From NCBI GenBank assembly GCA_039720395.1, contig CM077831.1:30419695-30483694 (forward strand): a stretch of DNA of 64,000 nucleotides, read 5' to 3'. Position 1 is the stretch's first letter. The number at the start of each line of letters is the position of its first letter. Shown in pieces: positions 23,225 through 35,660 of this stretch. The notes under the pieces were generated by a model. The model was given only the letters and a program-made list of their open reading frames with translations, made no database searches and was not told the origin of the DNA. The position numbers and the translations under genes were made by a program. Origin of the DNA: Liquidambar formosana. Taxonomy: Eukaryota; Streptophyta; Magnoliopsida; Saxifragales; Altingiaceae.

Positions 23225-23795
23225 AGCAGCTGAACATGTATGAAATAGAGAAATTTGAGTGGCTGACCGTGTATGAATTGTTTAAAATTGTTTGGAGAGG
23301 AGATTGAGGAATCTAGATCGGTTGAATACTGAAATTAGAGTTGCCAACTGTGTAATGAGCTAATTTAGTCCTAATATGATTAATATTTCTTTCACACCCA
23401 AATATACCATATTCTAACCATTTCTTTTGTGTAATTGTTTAGTGAAACTATTACATGACTTTTCAACAGTTGTCTTAACTCTTATTTTTATTGAATTTAT
23501 ATATGAAGGTCAAATGCGGGATCTCCCAGACTATCCTATACAATCACGGCCGTCTGTAGATGTGGGCTTATATCACTCATGGATGGCCATGATTGTTACA
23601 GGATGTCAGACACAGGTATACGGTATGCTTTTGGTTGTATTTGGGAGTTGACAAAAGCAGAATATCACCAGATCTGTTGTGTTTCAATGACGTTGAACAC
23701 CGGGGAGGGATGGAGCGTAGGAGGAATGGAATGGAGGACGCCAGGGGATTTGCATTTTGCAGCCATGTCAAACCAAACAAACGACATTAAATTTT

Positions 23796-24155
23796 AGGGT
23801 AAATTGCAGAAAACCCTCCTGAATTATAGGAGGTTGGGAGATAACTCTCCTTATGCTTTAATTTTGTCAATGTGCCTCTTTTATGTTTTAATTGTTAGCA
23901 ATGTGCTTCACCATCACTCGTCGTTAATGAAAATTGATAAAAATTAGTCATGTGATTATGCACGTGATACCATTAACGAATCCTTATTGTCCAAAATCGT
24001 TAGAACCCTTGTCGAAATCATATCCAATTGGGTGGCCATCGATAATTGGTTTTATCTTCCAATTGAACTAGAGGACACACTGACAAAATTAAAACATAAG
24101 GGGGGTTATCTGCTAACCCTCTTTTACTTCAGGGGGATTTTCTGCAATTTACCCT
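23796..24155. mobile_element. MITE with about 30-bp terminal inverted repeats
   Basis: The left end AGGGTAAATTGCAGAAAACC is the inverse of the right end, which runs GATTTTCTGCAATTTACCCT. AAATTTT occurs directly on each side (23789-23795 and 24156-24162). The 360-bp length and lack of coding capacity fit a MITE; superfamily unclear because the duplication is AT-rich. Confidence 0.75.
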
Positions 24156-24786
24156 AAATTTTAATCCGCGTGTTTGATTAAACGACATGCTATTTTAAGA
24201 ATGAAATCTTGTTCATAAAACTCTTAAAAATAGTCCTCTATCTAATGGGCAACACAATGCTTGGAATTTGTGTGTTATTTCTTAAAATAAAGAGAACTCA
24301 ACAATACACCCATTAGAGCGCTCTAATAACAGTCTCGATCTCAGACATCCAAATTTTTATTTTTATTTTTATTTTTATTTTCAAATATTACCCATACCTA
24401 TTTCTCTTCCCTCTTACCAATACTCGACTCCAGGTATCCTTTTTATCTTCCTTTTTCTATCTCCTTTTTTTTTTTTTCCCTTGGGGTGGGCGGGGGTTGA
24501 TTTTGACCCAGATGTGGCCGATGGGTCTATTCTCAGACTACCACTCCATTTTTCAAAGTTTCTTAGGTGTCCATAGATTTGATTAAGATCATGTCGATTA
24601 GATTAAAACCAAAATAATAATGATAATACTAATAATAATAAATAAAGTGAGGAAGATGATCCGATCAAATCAAATCAAACAAAAGTAACTTAGGACACGA
24701 TTGACCTGTACGAAAGGGAACTATCAAATGGTACACCAGGTAGTCACTAGTGTAAACTAGAAATGATTACGAACCCTCTAAACAAG

Positions 24787-24956
24787 GAGAAACACTTCTA
24801 TGTAACTGTGATAGGCCAGGTGGTATTACAAGCCAATAGGGGGCTTGCAAAGGAGGATTATGGTACTAAAAAATATACTGACAATCCCACTTTACAAACC
24901 CCCTATTGGCTTGTGATACCACCTGGCCCTATCACAGTTACATTAAAGTTTTTCTC
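24787..24956. mobile_element. Foldback Mutator-like MITE
   Basis: 170 bp, of which about 52 bp at each end are inverted copies of each other. The stem includes TGTAACTGTGATAGG and CCAGGTGGTAT with one or two mismatches. A perfect 9-bp direct repeat, CTAAACAAG, flanks it (24778-24786 and 24957-24965). Nine bases is the Mutator-type duplication length. Confidence 0.88.
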
Positions 24957-25075
24957 CTAAACAAGAGTGTGGTTTCTTACATAGCATGTGAAAGAAAGCA
25001 AGCACTTCAAAACACCTTGTTATCCACCTTAAAGCATTCCGGCCATGTCTGTCCAATTCATCCATCACCAGTTGG

Positions 25076-25685
25076 CAGGGGCGGATGCAGAAAATTTTTC
25101 CAGTGGTTGCACGTTTTAAATTTTTTTAATATATATATATATTTATTTATTTATTTTGCTTCTAAGAGTTAAATAAGAAAGAGAGAAAGGTAGGAGGACT
25201 ACATATCGATATGATTGACTTGAAGTGGTGAAATGATATAAAACGATAGACATGCTATATTTTAAAATGCGTAGGCAACTTTTAGAAACGCGGAACTTTA
25301 TATATTATTCCTAACATTCCTATGCCCATTTACTTTATATTGGACAAGGTCTTAGCAAGATGCCAAGATGGGAAAAAAAAATAATTTGAAGGACCATACA
25401 TTGATATAACTAAATAGCAGTTATGAAATAGTACATAAGACTAACAAACATGCCATAAAAACCAATCTACAAATTAAACCCAACTTTATGTAATCTACAA
25501 AAATGGTTTACATTAGTAAATTTAACCAAAATTTAACAAAATTTAATCAAAATTAATCATTTTTTCTCAATGAGGGCTAAAGCACTTAAGTAAATTTAAA
25601 TAAAATTACTTATTCAAATTTTTTTTTTTTTCAAATTTGAGTGGTTGCACGTGAGGGAAGATGCACCTTAATGCATCCACCCCTG
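25076..25685. mobile_element. hAT-type MITE, 610 bp
   Basis: The ends are CAGGGGCGGATGCA and the inverse of CAGGGGTGGATGCA. A perfect 8-bp duplication, CCAGTTGG, lies at 25068-25075 and 25686-25693. The interior is AT-rich and non-coding. GTGGTTGCACG occurs near both ends in direct orientation. Confidence 0.87.
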
Positions 25686-26102
25686 CCAGTTGGATAGGCG
25701 ATTATTTCAGAGATTTATAAGCAATAGAAGTAGGCTCTTGCATAAATGGCATTGACAAAAATGAAACCCTAAGATGGGTAAAAATTTTGTAAAAATAATG
25801 ATATTTCTGTGTACTAAGAATTTAAAATAATATTCAATATTACCTTATCAAAAATAAAAAAATAAAAAAATAATATTCAATACTTGTTAATGTTTCATGA
25901 GTTGTTAAGATACAAAAGTTAAACAACTAATGGTATGATTTATAGTATGGATTTGAGTGCCCATAGCAGTCATTGCTCGACCATAAATTCCAAGATTGCA
26001 AAAGAGAATAAATCAGAACAAGAACAACATGTCACTTCTAACTCGCCATTTCCCCGCGGCATTACTGGCTTTACACTTAACAACAACTGAGAACGAGGAT
26101 CA

Positions 26103-28089
26103 TTATTTGGATATAGGAGGCTCTCCCAACCACTTGGCACGAAAACCTGTTCCCTTGCAATCAGAGCAGCAGCTTGACCCCTGGAAGAATCATAACAAGA
26201 TGAGAGTTTAGCATGTCGTGTTTATAAAACTTCTGAATCAAAATTTATGAATCAGGAATATATAATTTTACTTGTATTTTTGGTAGGCTCTTGTAATCTT
26301 TAACTTACCTTTCCAGCACAAATAACACAAGTGGTGTTCCTCGAAGGGACTTGGCATAGCATATTATCACCAAGAATAAAGAAGCCTGTACCACCACACC
26401 ATTTGCATTCAACATGCCCCTTCGTGTCACAAGAAGTACACGAAATTGGCCTTGGTTGCTGCATGCATCACAATATTGGAGGTGTTAAAGGAAAACATAA
26501 TAAAACACCAAGATATCAGATTGCAATACAAAGTCCTTAAAAATAATAGCCCATGACAGTGTATATCCAGCCAATTTCCCAAGAAGCACCATCCAACAAT
26601 AAATACAGTCAAGTCACTTTGCTTCTTTTTGGAGTAGATGAAACTTTATTACCAAGAAATATCAATATTCTTCTGCTGCAAATACAATATAGTGGAGTTT
26701 TCCAGAACCTTTCAATAGCTCTAAACAATTAAGCGAATATATGATTCATCAATAGCATAAACAACCATAACTAATTAAGCAAGGGCAGAATGAAAAATAT
26801 TGATAACTAGAAAAGAGGATTAAAAAAATCTGAAGAACATAATAAGGGCAGCCAAAGAAGACATACAATAGGAATGTTTCCCTACATCATGCCCGAACAG
26901 AGCAAAGCAGCGATAGAAGAAGTCCTATGGGAAGATATAGCAAGTGCATCACCCATGGGAAGCTAGCAAAAAAATCTATCTCTGCCATGGGTGACAAAGT
27001 CATTTCTCCTCAAAATTCTTAATATCCCGTTATTGCTCCTGGGCTAGGTTTCATAACATACAGAGGACCTTCATCAAACATGGGTACTAGCTAGTAGTTA
27101 CATCATTTGCCAATGACAACACAAGTCGAACCATAAGGAAATAAAGAATGTAAAATAGATAAGTCTTCACATTCCTCATACTGGTGTCGTCAATTAGATT
27201 CCACGAGTAAAAGAGCTAGCTCGCCAATGGCTGACCCGATTCACTTACCACTAGCAAAAAGGCAATCTCTCGATAAGATACCTATGAAACCATTGTAAGA
27301 CAGAACATACAATCGTGGCAATTCACAATGTCATCAATTGAAATGATTCAAAATCCAAATAGCTCGTAGATTTTCTCCAGTATTTCAAATCCTCAATCGC
27401 CCCTCTTACAGGGGCAATTCACAGCAACATCGAACCCAACAATTTATAATTTTTTTTGATCAGCAACCCAACAATTTATAAATTAAATTCCAATTTTCAC
27501 ATAATGAAATATACCACCTACACAATCATCCGAAAGAGTCATCCTTTCCTCTTATCAAAACACTTTCCTCCGTTCGGCCGCTCAGAAAACGAATGGGGGA
27601 AAATATTAAAACCTTATGCGTGTCATTTTTTGTTTCCGAGAAACTGAATAACTCAACCATCGCAATAATACCCAATATTTGCATTACGAACCAAAAAAGA
27701 GGGGAAAAAAGATTAATAATTTTAATTTCTTTCATTTTCCTACTTTTTCTAGGTAACCAAACAGGGCATAATTGAAATTCATAGAAAGCAATTCCAACGA
27801 AACAATCAAACCCTAAGAGGCAATAATTTCAATACACACAAAGGGAAATCACGAGTAAGAAAAGGAGAATTAGTACCTGAGAGATTAACCAGAATTGTTC
27901 CATGCGCTTAACGAAGTTGGAGGAGCTTTCGTACGAATCCACCATTGAAGCTTTAACACCACAAACCCTAAAATGGGTCGATTTTATGGCAACACCATCA
28001 GGTATCGATTTCAAAATTAATGATGTGAAGGTACTTTTGTTGATAGGTGTCGCCAAACTCACAGGTCTACAACACATACAGCTCGTCAT
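26103..28089 (-). CDS. DnaJ-type cysteine-rich (CxxC zinc finger) plastid protein
   Basis: Three coding exons on the minus strand, 27877-28089, 26309-26458 and 26103-26180, give 146 residues. Residues 1-50 look like a plastid transit peptide. After the motif SYESSSNFVKRMEQFWLIS come four CxxC pairs: Cys78/81, Cys89/92, Cys115/118 and Cys126/129. Three are followed by a GxG-type turn (CGGTG, CAGKG, CKGTG), as in the DnaJ/Hsp40 zinc domain. No J domain is present, like the plastid BSD2/ORANGE-related group of thiol or chaperone-like factors, so a role in plastid protein folding or redox assembly is inferred, not shown. The right breakpoint of the duplication lies in intron 1, so only intron sequence was copied. 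Confidence 0.85.
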
Positions 28090-28163
28090 TTCTTCCCCCT
28101 TTTCTACTTCTTCTACACAGAAAGAGAGAGATGATAGAGACGCTGCTTCTCCTATACGAAGCT

Positions 28164-28165
28164 AA

Positions 28166-28207
<42 letters not shown>

Positions 28208-28236
28208 GAGGTGGAGGTGGAGGTGGAGGTGGAGGA
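28164..28236. repeat. Compound microsatellite upstream of the DnaJ gene
   Basis: A (TA)n run is followed by (GA)n and then about five copies of the hexamer GGAGGT. It lies 75 to 150 bp 5' of the start codon and so in the leader or core promoter. Open frames over 28047-28425 in several frames are translations of it. Confidence 0.85.
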
Positions 28237-28996
28237 GGAGAGAGAGGGGGTGAGGTCTGGGTGGTGATTGTTTGTAGGTGCCGGTTTTTGGTTTTCTTGT
28301 GGCAGAAGCCAGACGAAACTTCCATTGCATCTAGGAAGAAGAAAACTGTGAGCGCCACCATACCGACCGGGCCCACTTCCTGTTTGGACCGAGAGAAAAA
28401 TCGGTTCACCCCTAGGCATCTGCATTTCTCATGTTTATCATGTTTGACCCGATTTTTGTGTATGAGTGATTTTTGGTATTTACACCTTAATTACCTATTA
28501 AGAAGTGGAAATCTCATTTTTCACTTTCTTTAGATTTAGTCACCAGTCAAATTTACCCCCATTAACTGGAGTAATATATAGGGTTAATATCCATTTTAAT
28601 TGTATTTCAGAAAATTGGTGGAAACAAAGGTTTTTATATATTCTATTGACAATAGAAAATAGAAGATAAGTAAATAAAAGCAAAGTTTCACTTAATTAAT
28701 TAATCACTTAATTATTGATATGACATTTTCTCATCACCTTAATAAGTAACGAGACATATTGATATGGCATTATCTCATCACATAATTAATAAAAAATTAC
28801 AAAAAGTGATGGTGAAAATAATAACATTCCTAAATGAAGTGGCATTAGCAATAATTTCATAAAAATGTATGGCAAGTAAGGCGTTTCTATCATGAAGTGA
28901 AGAAAGTGGCAGATTAGAGGACGAATCTTTTTTTTCTATAATTTTTTCTAAGGAGAGTTATTGGCAAGGTAACCCATCCTCTTAACTCATACACAC

Positions 28997-29130
28997 TAGA
29001 GGTGTTCATGGTTTTGGTTAAAACCGAAAATCAAACCGAACAAAATGGTTTGGTTTTTTTTTCATTAGGTTTGGTTTTGGTTTCAATTTTAAAAAACCAA
29101 ACCGAAAAACTGAAAAAAACCTAAAAAATA

Positions 29131-29168
<38 letters not shown>

Positions 29169-29772
29169 ATATGTTATATATTAAACTTAGTTTGTAAATT
29201 TTCTATTATAATAAGGGAATAATAGGTAATAGATTCAAAATAAACTTAGTTTGTAAATTTTCTATTCTAATAAGGATAGAATAAGTAATAGATTCAAAAT
29301 AATAATACATTACTAGAAGAAAGACATTTGGAATGAGTTTGTTTTTATAGATTTTAACTTTCTTATTGTTTTTACTTTATTAGATTGGCATATATTAAAT
29401 TAACTATTAATGTTGTGTGAAATATTGACACGTATTAAATTAGAGATTTGAATTTGGATTGACACAAGTCAATACTTTTCCATTTTGATATAATGTTTAA
29501 TGTTTTTTTTTAGTTGTTAATGTAATGATTTTATTAAAAATATTTTTATTTGGAGTTTAGCTTATCATTTTTTCCATTTTTAATTATTTGTTGCTACTTG
29601 ATAAGATAAAACCAAAACCGTACCGAACAAAACCGAAATTTTATTGTTTGGTTTGGTTTGGTTTGGTTTGGTTTTTTTATAGTATGGTTTGGTTTTGGTT
29701 TGGGAAAAAAAAAACCGAAGTATAATGGTTTTATTTGAAATCTATCCTAAAACCAAACCACGAACACCCCTA
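28997..29772. mobile_element. hAT-type element, 776 bp, copy 1
   Basis: Ends TAGAGGTGTTCATGG and CGAACACCCCTA form inverted repeats that continue into AACC/GGTT-rich subterminal repeats. The flanks ATACACAC (28989-28996) and ATACACGC (29773-29780) are an 8-bp duplication with one mismatch. The interior is AT-rich and non-coding. 50143-50866 is the same family in opposite orientation. Confidence 0.85.
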
Positions 29773-30232
29773 ATACACGCAAGCATAGGAGGAGTTGAAA
29801 CTATAACCTCCTTCAAATAATCCCCCTTAAAGGTGAAGAAAAACATGCCATATGTGAAATTAATCGATGAATTGTCAAATTAAATTTTAGCCTATTGATT
29901 TTGGATGTAACTTGTTAAGTGTTTGTTTGTACGATCTCTAATTAACATGGATAAGTAGGATCTTATTAGCAGATTCCCTGTGGGCGGGGGCTTGGAGCGC
30001 CCACTGGGGCAAGTCATTTGACCACAATTGGAAGCCGATTGGAACAATACTGGGTCATTGTGTCCATTAAAGTGGCCTGGCCAATCCATAATTTGAGGCT
30101 TAGAGCCCATCTGGAAATAGGTTATGGGCTTTGGACGTACCACATGGGCTGTATCATTATTGTCCCAACTAGCAAAGGCAGATCGCAAGCCATTTTGAAG
30201 GCAATGTGCTCTTAGGTCAATTCCACGGAAGT

Positions 30233-30413
30233 GGATTTAGTGCATTTAGTCATTTTAAATACACCGTAAAGTTATCATACGATGAGCGATATGTGGAGAG
30301 AGTTGAGATTAGAGACAATCATTTCATGCCCAACCAATCTCAACTCTCTCCAAGTATCGTTCATCGCACAGTAACTTTACAGTGCCTTTAAAGTAACTAA
30401 ATGCACCAAATCC
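30233..30413. mobile_element. Hairpin MITE, about 181 bp
   Basis: The left arm contains GTGCATTTAGT, GTAAAGTTA and GGAGAGAGTTGAGATT in order, and the right arm contains their inverses. The stem covers roughly 80 bases per side with scattered mismatches and a loop near 30313-30335. I could not assign a target duplication. Confidence 0.65.
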
Positions 30414-31415
30414 AAATCTCAATATTTTAGCTATAAAAAGAAAAGAATAAAGAGTAAGAAGAAAAACTAACCAAGCATGCAAAGTTATAATATATGGAAA
30501 ATGTTACCACTCGTCAAAGGTCATGGATTTTTTATCTCTTGGTGGGTGGATGGATGTTCATTGCTCGTTCTAAGACCAACATTGAAAAAGATAACTAGGC
30601 CCACAATAGATAAACCAATACATAATGGGATCCCACCACCAAGAAACATTAGTCCCAACCCTGCGACTTAAAGTCCAAAAGTGGGTTGAAAATCATATAG
30701 GCCATATGCGTGTAGTGTGAAATGGAGTTTTTTATATAGTTTTTTTCCTTTATTAATTAAAAAAAAAAAATTGGGGTACTGCAAAATGATTGTTGCCTTT
30801 TCTTTCATTTTTTTTCTTCTTGTTTTTTGAGAGGTGGCCACCTTTGATTAATGCAACTAAAAACATATCTTGTTGAATGGGAAAAACAAGAACCAACAAG
30901 GCACATGTTTGGTCATCTCAAAAGAATATGTCATACTAAACAATATAGAAAGAAACAGCATAATAAATGCCCAAACATTCAAGAAAGCCCCTAGGGATCC
31001 CACCTTGAAACTATTCACTTTCCAATTTGCACCCAGTGCATTGCACAACTCCAAAACTTTCATGCACAAATAATTTCCAAACTATCAAATCATAATTAAT
31101 AATTATTATAAGATTCATGTATATGAGATAATGATTTAAAAAGTTGGGAGTATAAAGTATAAACTATTGTATTTTGTAGTGTTTTACATGGGTAACAATC
31201 CCATGTTTTATGCTAAGTTTCCCTTCTATTTTTCCCATGGGGGCAACCCAAATTTTTCAAGTTGACCCAAACTTTGGGTTGACGGAAAAGTTTAAGACCT
31301 ACCGAAAACGCAAGTCGTCGATTGAAGTTTGGCATGTTGACTTACTAGCTCCCTCAAAGGAACTCAATTTTTTTTTTTTGTCAAATAACCCATTTTGATA
31401 TGGCCTTTGTTTTTT

Positions 31416-31455
<40 letters not shown>

Positions 31456-31501
31456 ACAATCTATAGAATTTACTCTTACCCTAAACCCCAAATATTGATA
31501 A

Positions 31502-31929
31502 GGCACCGTTTGGTTAAATTTATTTTAAGATCTTTTTTGCTTCTGAAAACAAAAAGTTGTAAAAGCAAAAAGCAATGTTTGGTTGGAGGAAATAAAAAGG
31601 ACTTCTAGAAAGCAAAAAGAAAAATATTTGATTTTAAGCAAAAGTAATAAAGATTTGCTTCTAAAAGTCATTTTTATCTTTTGGATGAGTTTGATCTTCA
31701 TTCGAAAAATTTGCGATTGAGGGAGGTTGTGCCTGTCCTAGGATTCTGTTTGGGTAATCACGATTCGGTAGAATTTCCCATTATATCCAAAAGATCACCA
31801 GCGAAATCAATTTTACCAAACGCGCTTTTACTTTTGTTGCTTCTACTTAAAAGCAAAAAGAAAAAAAGTACAAAATGACTTTTACTACTTAAAAAAAAAA
31901 TCTTTCAAAAAGTACAACCAAACGGTGGC
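31502..31929. mobile_element. Tourist-like MITE, 428 bp
   Basis: Left end GGCACCGTTTGGTT and inverse of right end GCCACCGTTTGGTT; TAA on both sides (31499-31501, 31930-31932). The interior is rich in AAAAGCAAAAAG words, as often seen in this MITE type. Confidence 0.8.
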
Positions 31930-33078
31930 TAAATAAATTTCAATATTTCTTCATAAACTTGAACCTGAGATCTCTTACTCAACAAATGAATTTGTATAAA
32001 AGGGAGTGTTTACGTCCTCGAGACTTGGCAGTTGCCTAGTGCATTATTTCTTGTGTTGGGAATTGTTATTCGTGACTTTCTACTGCATTTGGGTTGCTTT
32101 AATTCACAAGTAGACTTGCTTGCCTTAGGGCACAACATAATTTGAGGTATTAAAAGCATGGAATTAATTAATTTCAATACATAGATCGAGGGAGGCATTG
32201 TATTACATTGAAGAAAAAAGTACCAAAACCAGAAAGCAACAATTTTAACCCAATAGGTCAATAGGTACACAACACCTATAGCAATGCAAGGTATACTAGA
32301 GTTATATGGTAAAAGGCTACTCGAAACTAATGTGCCGCTTATATATAGTTTTGATTGAAAGGGGATAAGATTGAATCAATGTCATAGAGAAGAGCAACAA
32401 CAAAGAAATGATTGAAGGGAGAGGCACTTGGAGAATATTTAAAGTATGGAAGCATGGAAGCAACTTGATTCATTCTTTTTCGAGAACCATAACAACATGC
32501 ATGAAAGGGAGATCAGGCCTACCAAAGAACTCGATTTCTTTATATCTCCAAGGGACTTGCTAGGATGTTTGGCATAATCCATAGATATCTTGCAGTAATT
32601 TAATTAAATACAAAGTCTATATATATAATTTAGATCACAGACCCATTGTGTCAATCTGTTTTATTACGTCAACTTTTCTCAACCTCACGTGGAAAATTTC
32701 GAGCAATGGAAAATGGAGGGGTTTTTTTTTTTTTAGGGGGGAGGGGATATTGGATAAGAAACTTATATATATATATATATACCGAGTATAAGTAATTTAT
32801 GTAGTTAGTAGATTATTAGGGTTTGATGAACGCATGTAACTAAAGATTTGAATAAGAAACTGGCTAGGCCTGGGTATGACGTGGCACGCTTTACCATTCA
32901 ACTTGTATGTCATCTTTTTCTTTGAACTTTATATGAAATTGTCTTATACTTAGAACCCCACTGAAAGATGGTCCAGTAGGAAGCATAACCATGTGAAAAT
33001 ATACAATAATGCCAAATCCAATGTTAGGTGGGTTGTAACTCGAGATTTATTTAAAAATTTGTGTATGTTAATCTTAAT

Positions 33079-33119
<41 letters not shown>

Positions 33120-33290
33120 ACACCATGCATTGGGAGTTGTATTTCTTGCATTGGTTCAATGTACCTCATATATCACTAATGCATAAAGTACAACTCTCAA
33201 TGCAGATTTTGATATAAGTTATATCAGCACATTCTTACTTGATCATCATCCTATATATATATATACATATATATATACATATAGTTCAAA

Positions 33291-33444
33291 TCAGGTGAGT
33301 ATGTGTTAATATAACTTATATCAGCACCATGCATTAAGGATTATACCCCGTGCGTTGGCACAATGTACTCTGTAACTCACTAAAGCACGAGGTACAACTC
33401 GATATAGAGATTAATATAAGTTATGTCAACACGTGCTCACCTGA
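33291..33444. mobile_element. Palindromic MITE, 154 bp
   Basis: The left arm TCAGGTGAGTATGTGTTAAT and the right arm are inverse copies with transitions at several sites. The middle (ACCATGCATT...GTACAACTC) recurs at 33117-33205, suggesting a second, partly lost copy separated by TA-rich sequence. Confidence 0.6.
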
Positions 33445-35401
33445 CTGTCATCCTACGATGAATTAGCCCGAATCTCCTCGTAAAGGTAGTGTTTATCTAC
33501 AGAATTATTACATTAATTTTAAAAATTTCGTGGCATAAGGGTGGAATAATAGGTAGAAAAGACCGGGTAGCTTGAAAAAATCATAGTAAGTGCTGAAAAT
33601 CGAGAAGTTTCTCCATTCAACACTTTTGATGACACGCAGTCAATACTTAAAGTTTGAAGTTTTCATTTAGAGTGCGATATATGGCTAAAGACCGCAGACT
33701 GAATTTTCTCCATTTAGTGGTACTAAAACTTTTCAATGCATGCTTCCCCAAATCAAACCAACCCAAAAAATAAAAGCTTCAATCCTTTTTTTTGTTTGAT
33801 TTTTTTGTTTTATGAAGCAGCTCCAAGCATATATAGTGACAAATGAGATTTGAAAATATATTGGAAATGATTTGAAAAAAAAAAAAAGAAGTTAAGAATA
33901 ATTTGCAAGTAAAAAAAACAATATAAGTCAACTAATTAAGAAAAACGTGTTATCGTTCCATGACTATCGGAAATAATTCAAGAATCTCATAAATTATGTA
34001 TAATATTTACTAATAGTTCGAGAATTAATAAAATATGTGGGATGAATTCAGGTTGTGTTCATTTGATGAAAAATCCAGACTAAATTCGAGATATCTATAA
34101 ATAATTCAAGAATTTGATTACTATGAAGTAGTTGAATGGGGAATTGCATGTGCTCAGGCGGATTAGTCGGGTGCGTAAATATCCCGAAGAATCTCCTAAT
34201 ATATATATATATTATTGAACGGGTAGGTCATCGCTTTGCACGTTTATTTTGTATTTTTTATTAAAGGAAAAATGGGAAACAGAATTTTCAAGTTTACAAA
34301 ATTAGGGGGTGCATGCCATCAAAATGTATCAGCAGATTCAGCTAGCACAAGGTTTGAGCTTTTCACACTTATGTCATGTTGCCCTTGTGCCTAAACCACC
34401 TTTTACGTTTCACTCTAGGGTAGAGAAAGAATATAATTAGTTATATATGCTAAGGAACTTAACATAATAATAATAATAAATATTAAAAAAAGATTAGTGC
34501 TTAGTCAAATAAACTGTATTAATTTTAAGATTATAAAAACACCAATGTTTAATCAAGAAGAAAGTAAGCATGTACCATTAAGTATGACATAAGATTGGTG
34601 AGTAGCTTCGTAAAAAAAACGCTTCATTATTCAATAAATTATTCGTTACGGCCATGATTTTATGAATAATAAAAGGAATCGAAAAGGTAATCAAAATCAA
34701 ATCACTATAACTCTAATTTGTAATAATGTAATGGAGTCAATAGAGCTGTGTGCCATTGCAGAAACATCAAATCTAAACATGTTTTATAGAACTAAATCGT
34801 GTTGGAAGGCCAAAAAGTTGAAAGAAAATTAGAAACAAGGTAGGAGATCGATTCCCTAAAATTCAAATAGATGAACTAATCTCGAGAATTTTATTTCTCT
34901 AGAGATCATATATTCTAGAAGTTAGCACATGTTACGCGTGTAAAAGTAGTTATTTAAAATTAACCGATGAAGTAAAAGGTGAAAAATAATAAAATGCGGG
35001 TGGAGTAAATTCGTCTCTTTCAATTCAAATTGATATTCCTTCCATCCTTTCAAAATTGTCCTATTTTCTTTTTGAACAATCAAAAAAAATTTATCCTCGA
35101 TCAAGCATTGGAATTAGTTTACATTTTCATTTAAATAAAAAACAAAAGTAAAGTTCACATCCTAATGTGTAATGGTTAGACATTTCTACTTCTAATTCCT
35201 TTGAAACAAATCCCATGAAGCAAACAAACAAAAAGACATGCATATTTCTTCTTTGCTTTGTCCAATCGTAGCACTTGAGGTAAGTTGTATGAAAAATCCT
35301 TGCATCTTCTAGTGACCCTAACAAGACCCTCCCAAAAATACTCTTTTAAACACTCCTCCCCGGTCTTCACTAATCAGGCCATCACAACACAAAAAACCCC
35401 C

Positions 35402-35614
35402 AAAAAAAAAAAAAAAAAAAAAAAAAAACCTCTCTCCCTCTCTCTCTCTCGCTCTGTGTCTCTCTCTCTCTCCTCTCCATTTCTCCCTCCAAAAATGGTC
35501 TAATGACTCCACTCCGTATGAGCCTAGCTCCATACATGTTTCCATAAAACAGTCCTGAAAATCCCTTCTTTTGCATTCACAAATCCATAAAAACACATCT
35601 CTCTCTCTCCCCTC

Positions 35615-35658
<44 letters not shown>

Positions 35659-35660
35659 GT
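35402..35660. repeat. A-rich, CT and TA tracts in the VQ gene leader
   Basis: An A run (about 35402-35428), two CT-rich blocks (35429-35475 and 35600-35640) and a TA run end a few bases before the VQ start codon. CT-rich leaders are common in plant 5' UTRs. The upstream open frame from 35571 merely reads through the CT and TA repeats. Confidence 0.8.

Larger units (their letters stand above)
23225..26102. other. Spacer between SKA2 and the DnaJ gene
   Basis: This contains three small transposons described separately (23796-24155, 24787-24956, 25076-25685), a T/A-rich tandem of ATTTTT units near 24355-24380, and no gene. Most of it corresponds to the piece lost from unit A. Open frames at 23427-23797 have no recognisable similarity. 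Confidence 0.6.
13452..26777. repeat. Tandem duplication, unit B
   Basis: This is the right copy. It starts 78 codons before the PTC52-like stop and contains the frameshifted SDR copy, the intact SKA2 gene and the 3' part of the DnaJ gene, ending in that gene's intron 1. Compared with unit A it carries an LTR fragment (about 17786-19268), a larger Tourist-like MITE and the roughly 3.6 kb that A has lost. It lacks an 86-base stretch present in A near 6790-6880. Confidence 0.92.

Noticed and set aside
28047..28425. Several overlapping frames of 68-87 residues on both strands
   Set aside because: Driven by TA, GA and GGAGGT repeats in the DnaJ gene leader; no protein similarity.
35318..35596. 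Minus-strand frame with poly-Phe and Arg-Glu stretches
   Set aside because: Translated A-run and CT repeats in the VQ leader.
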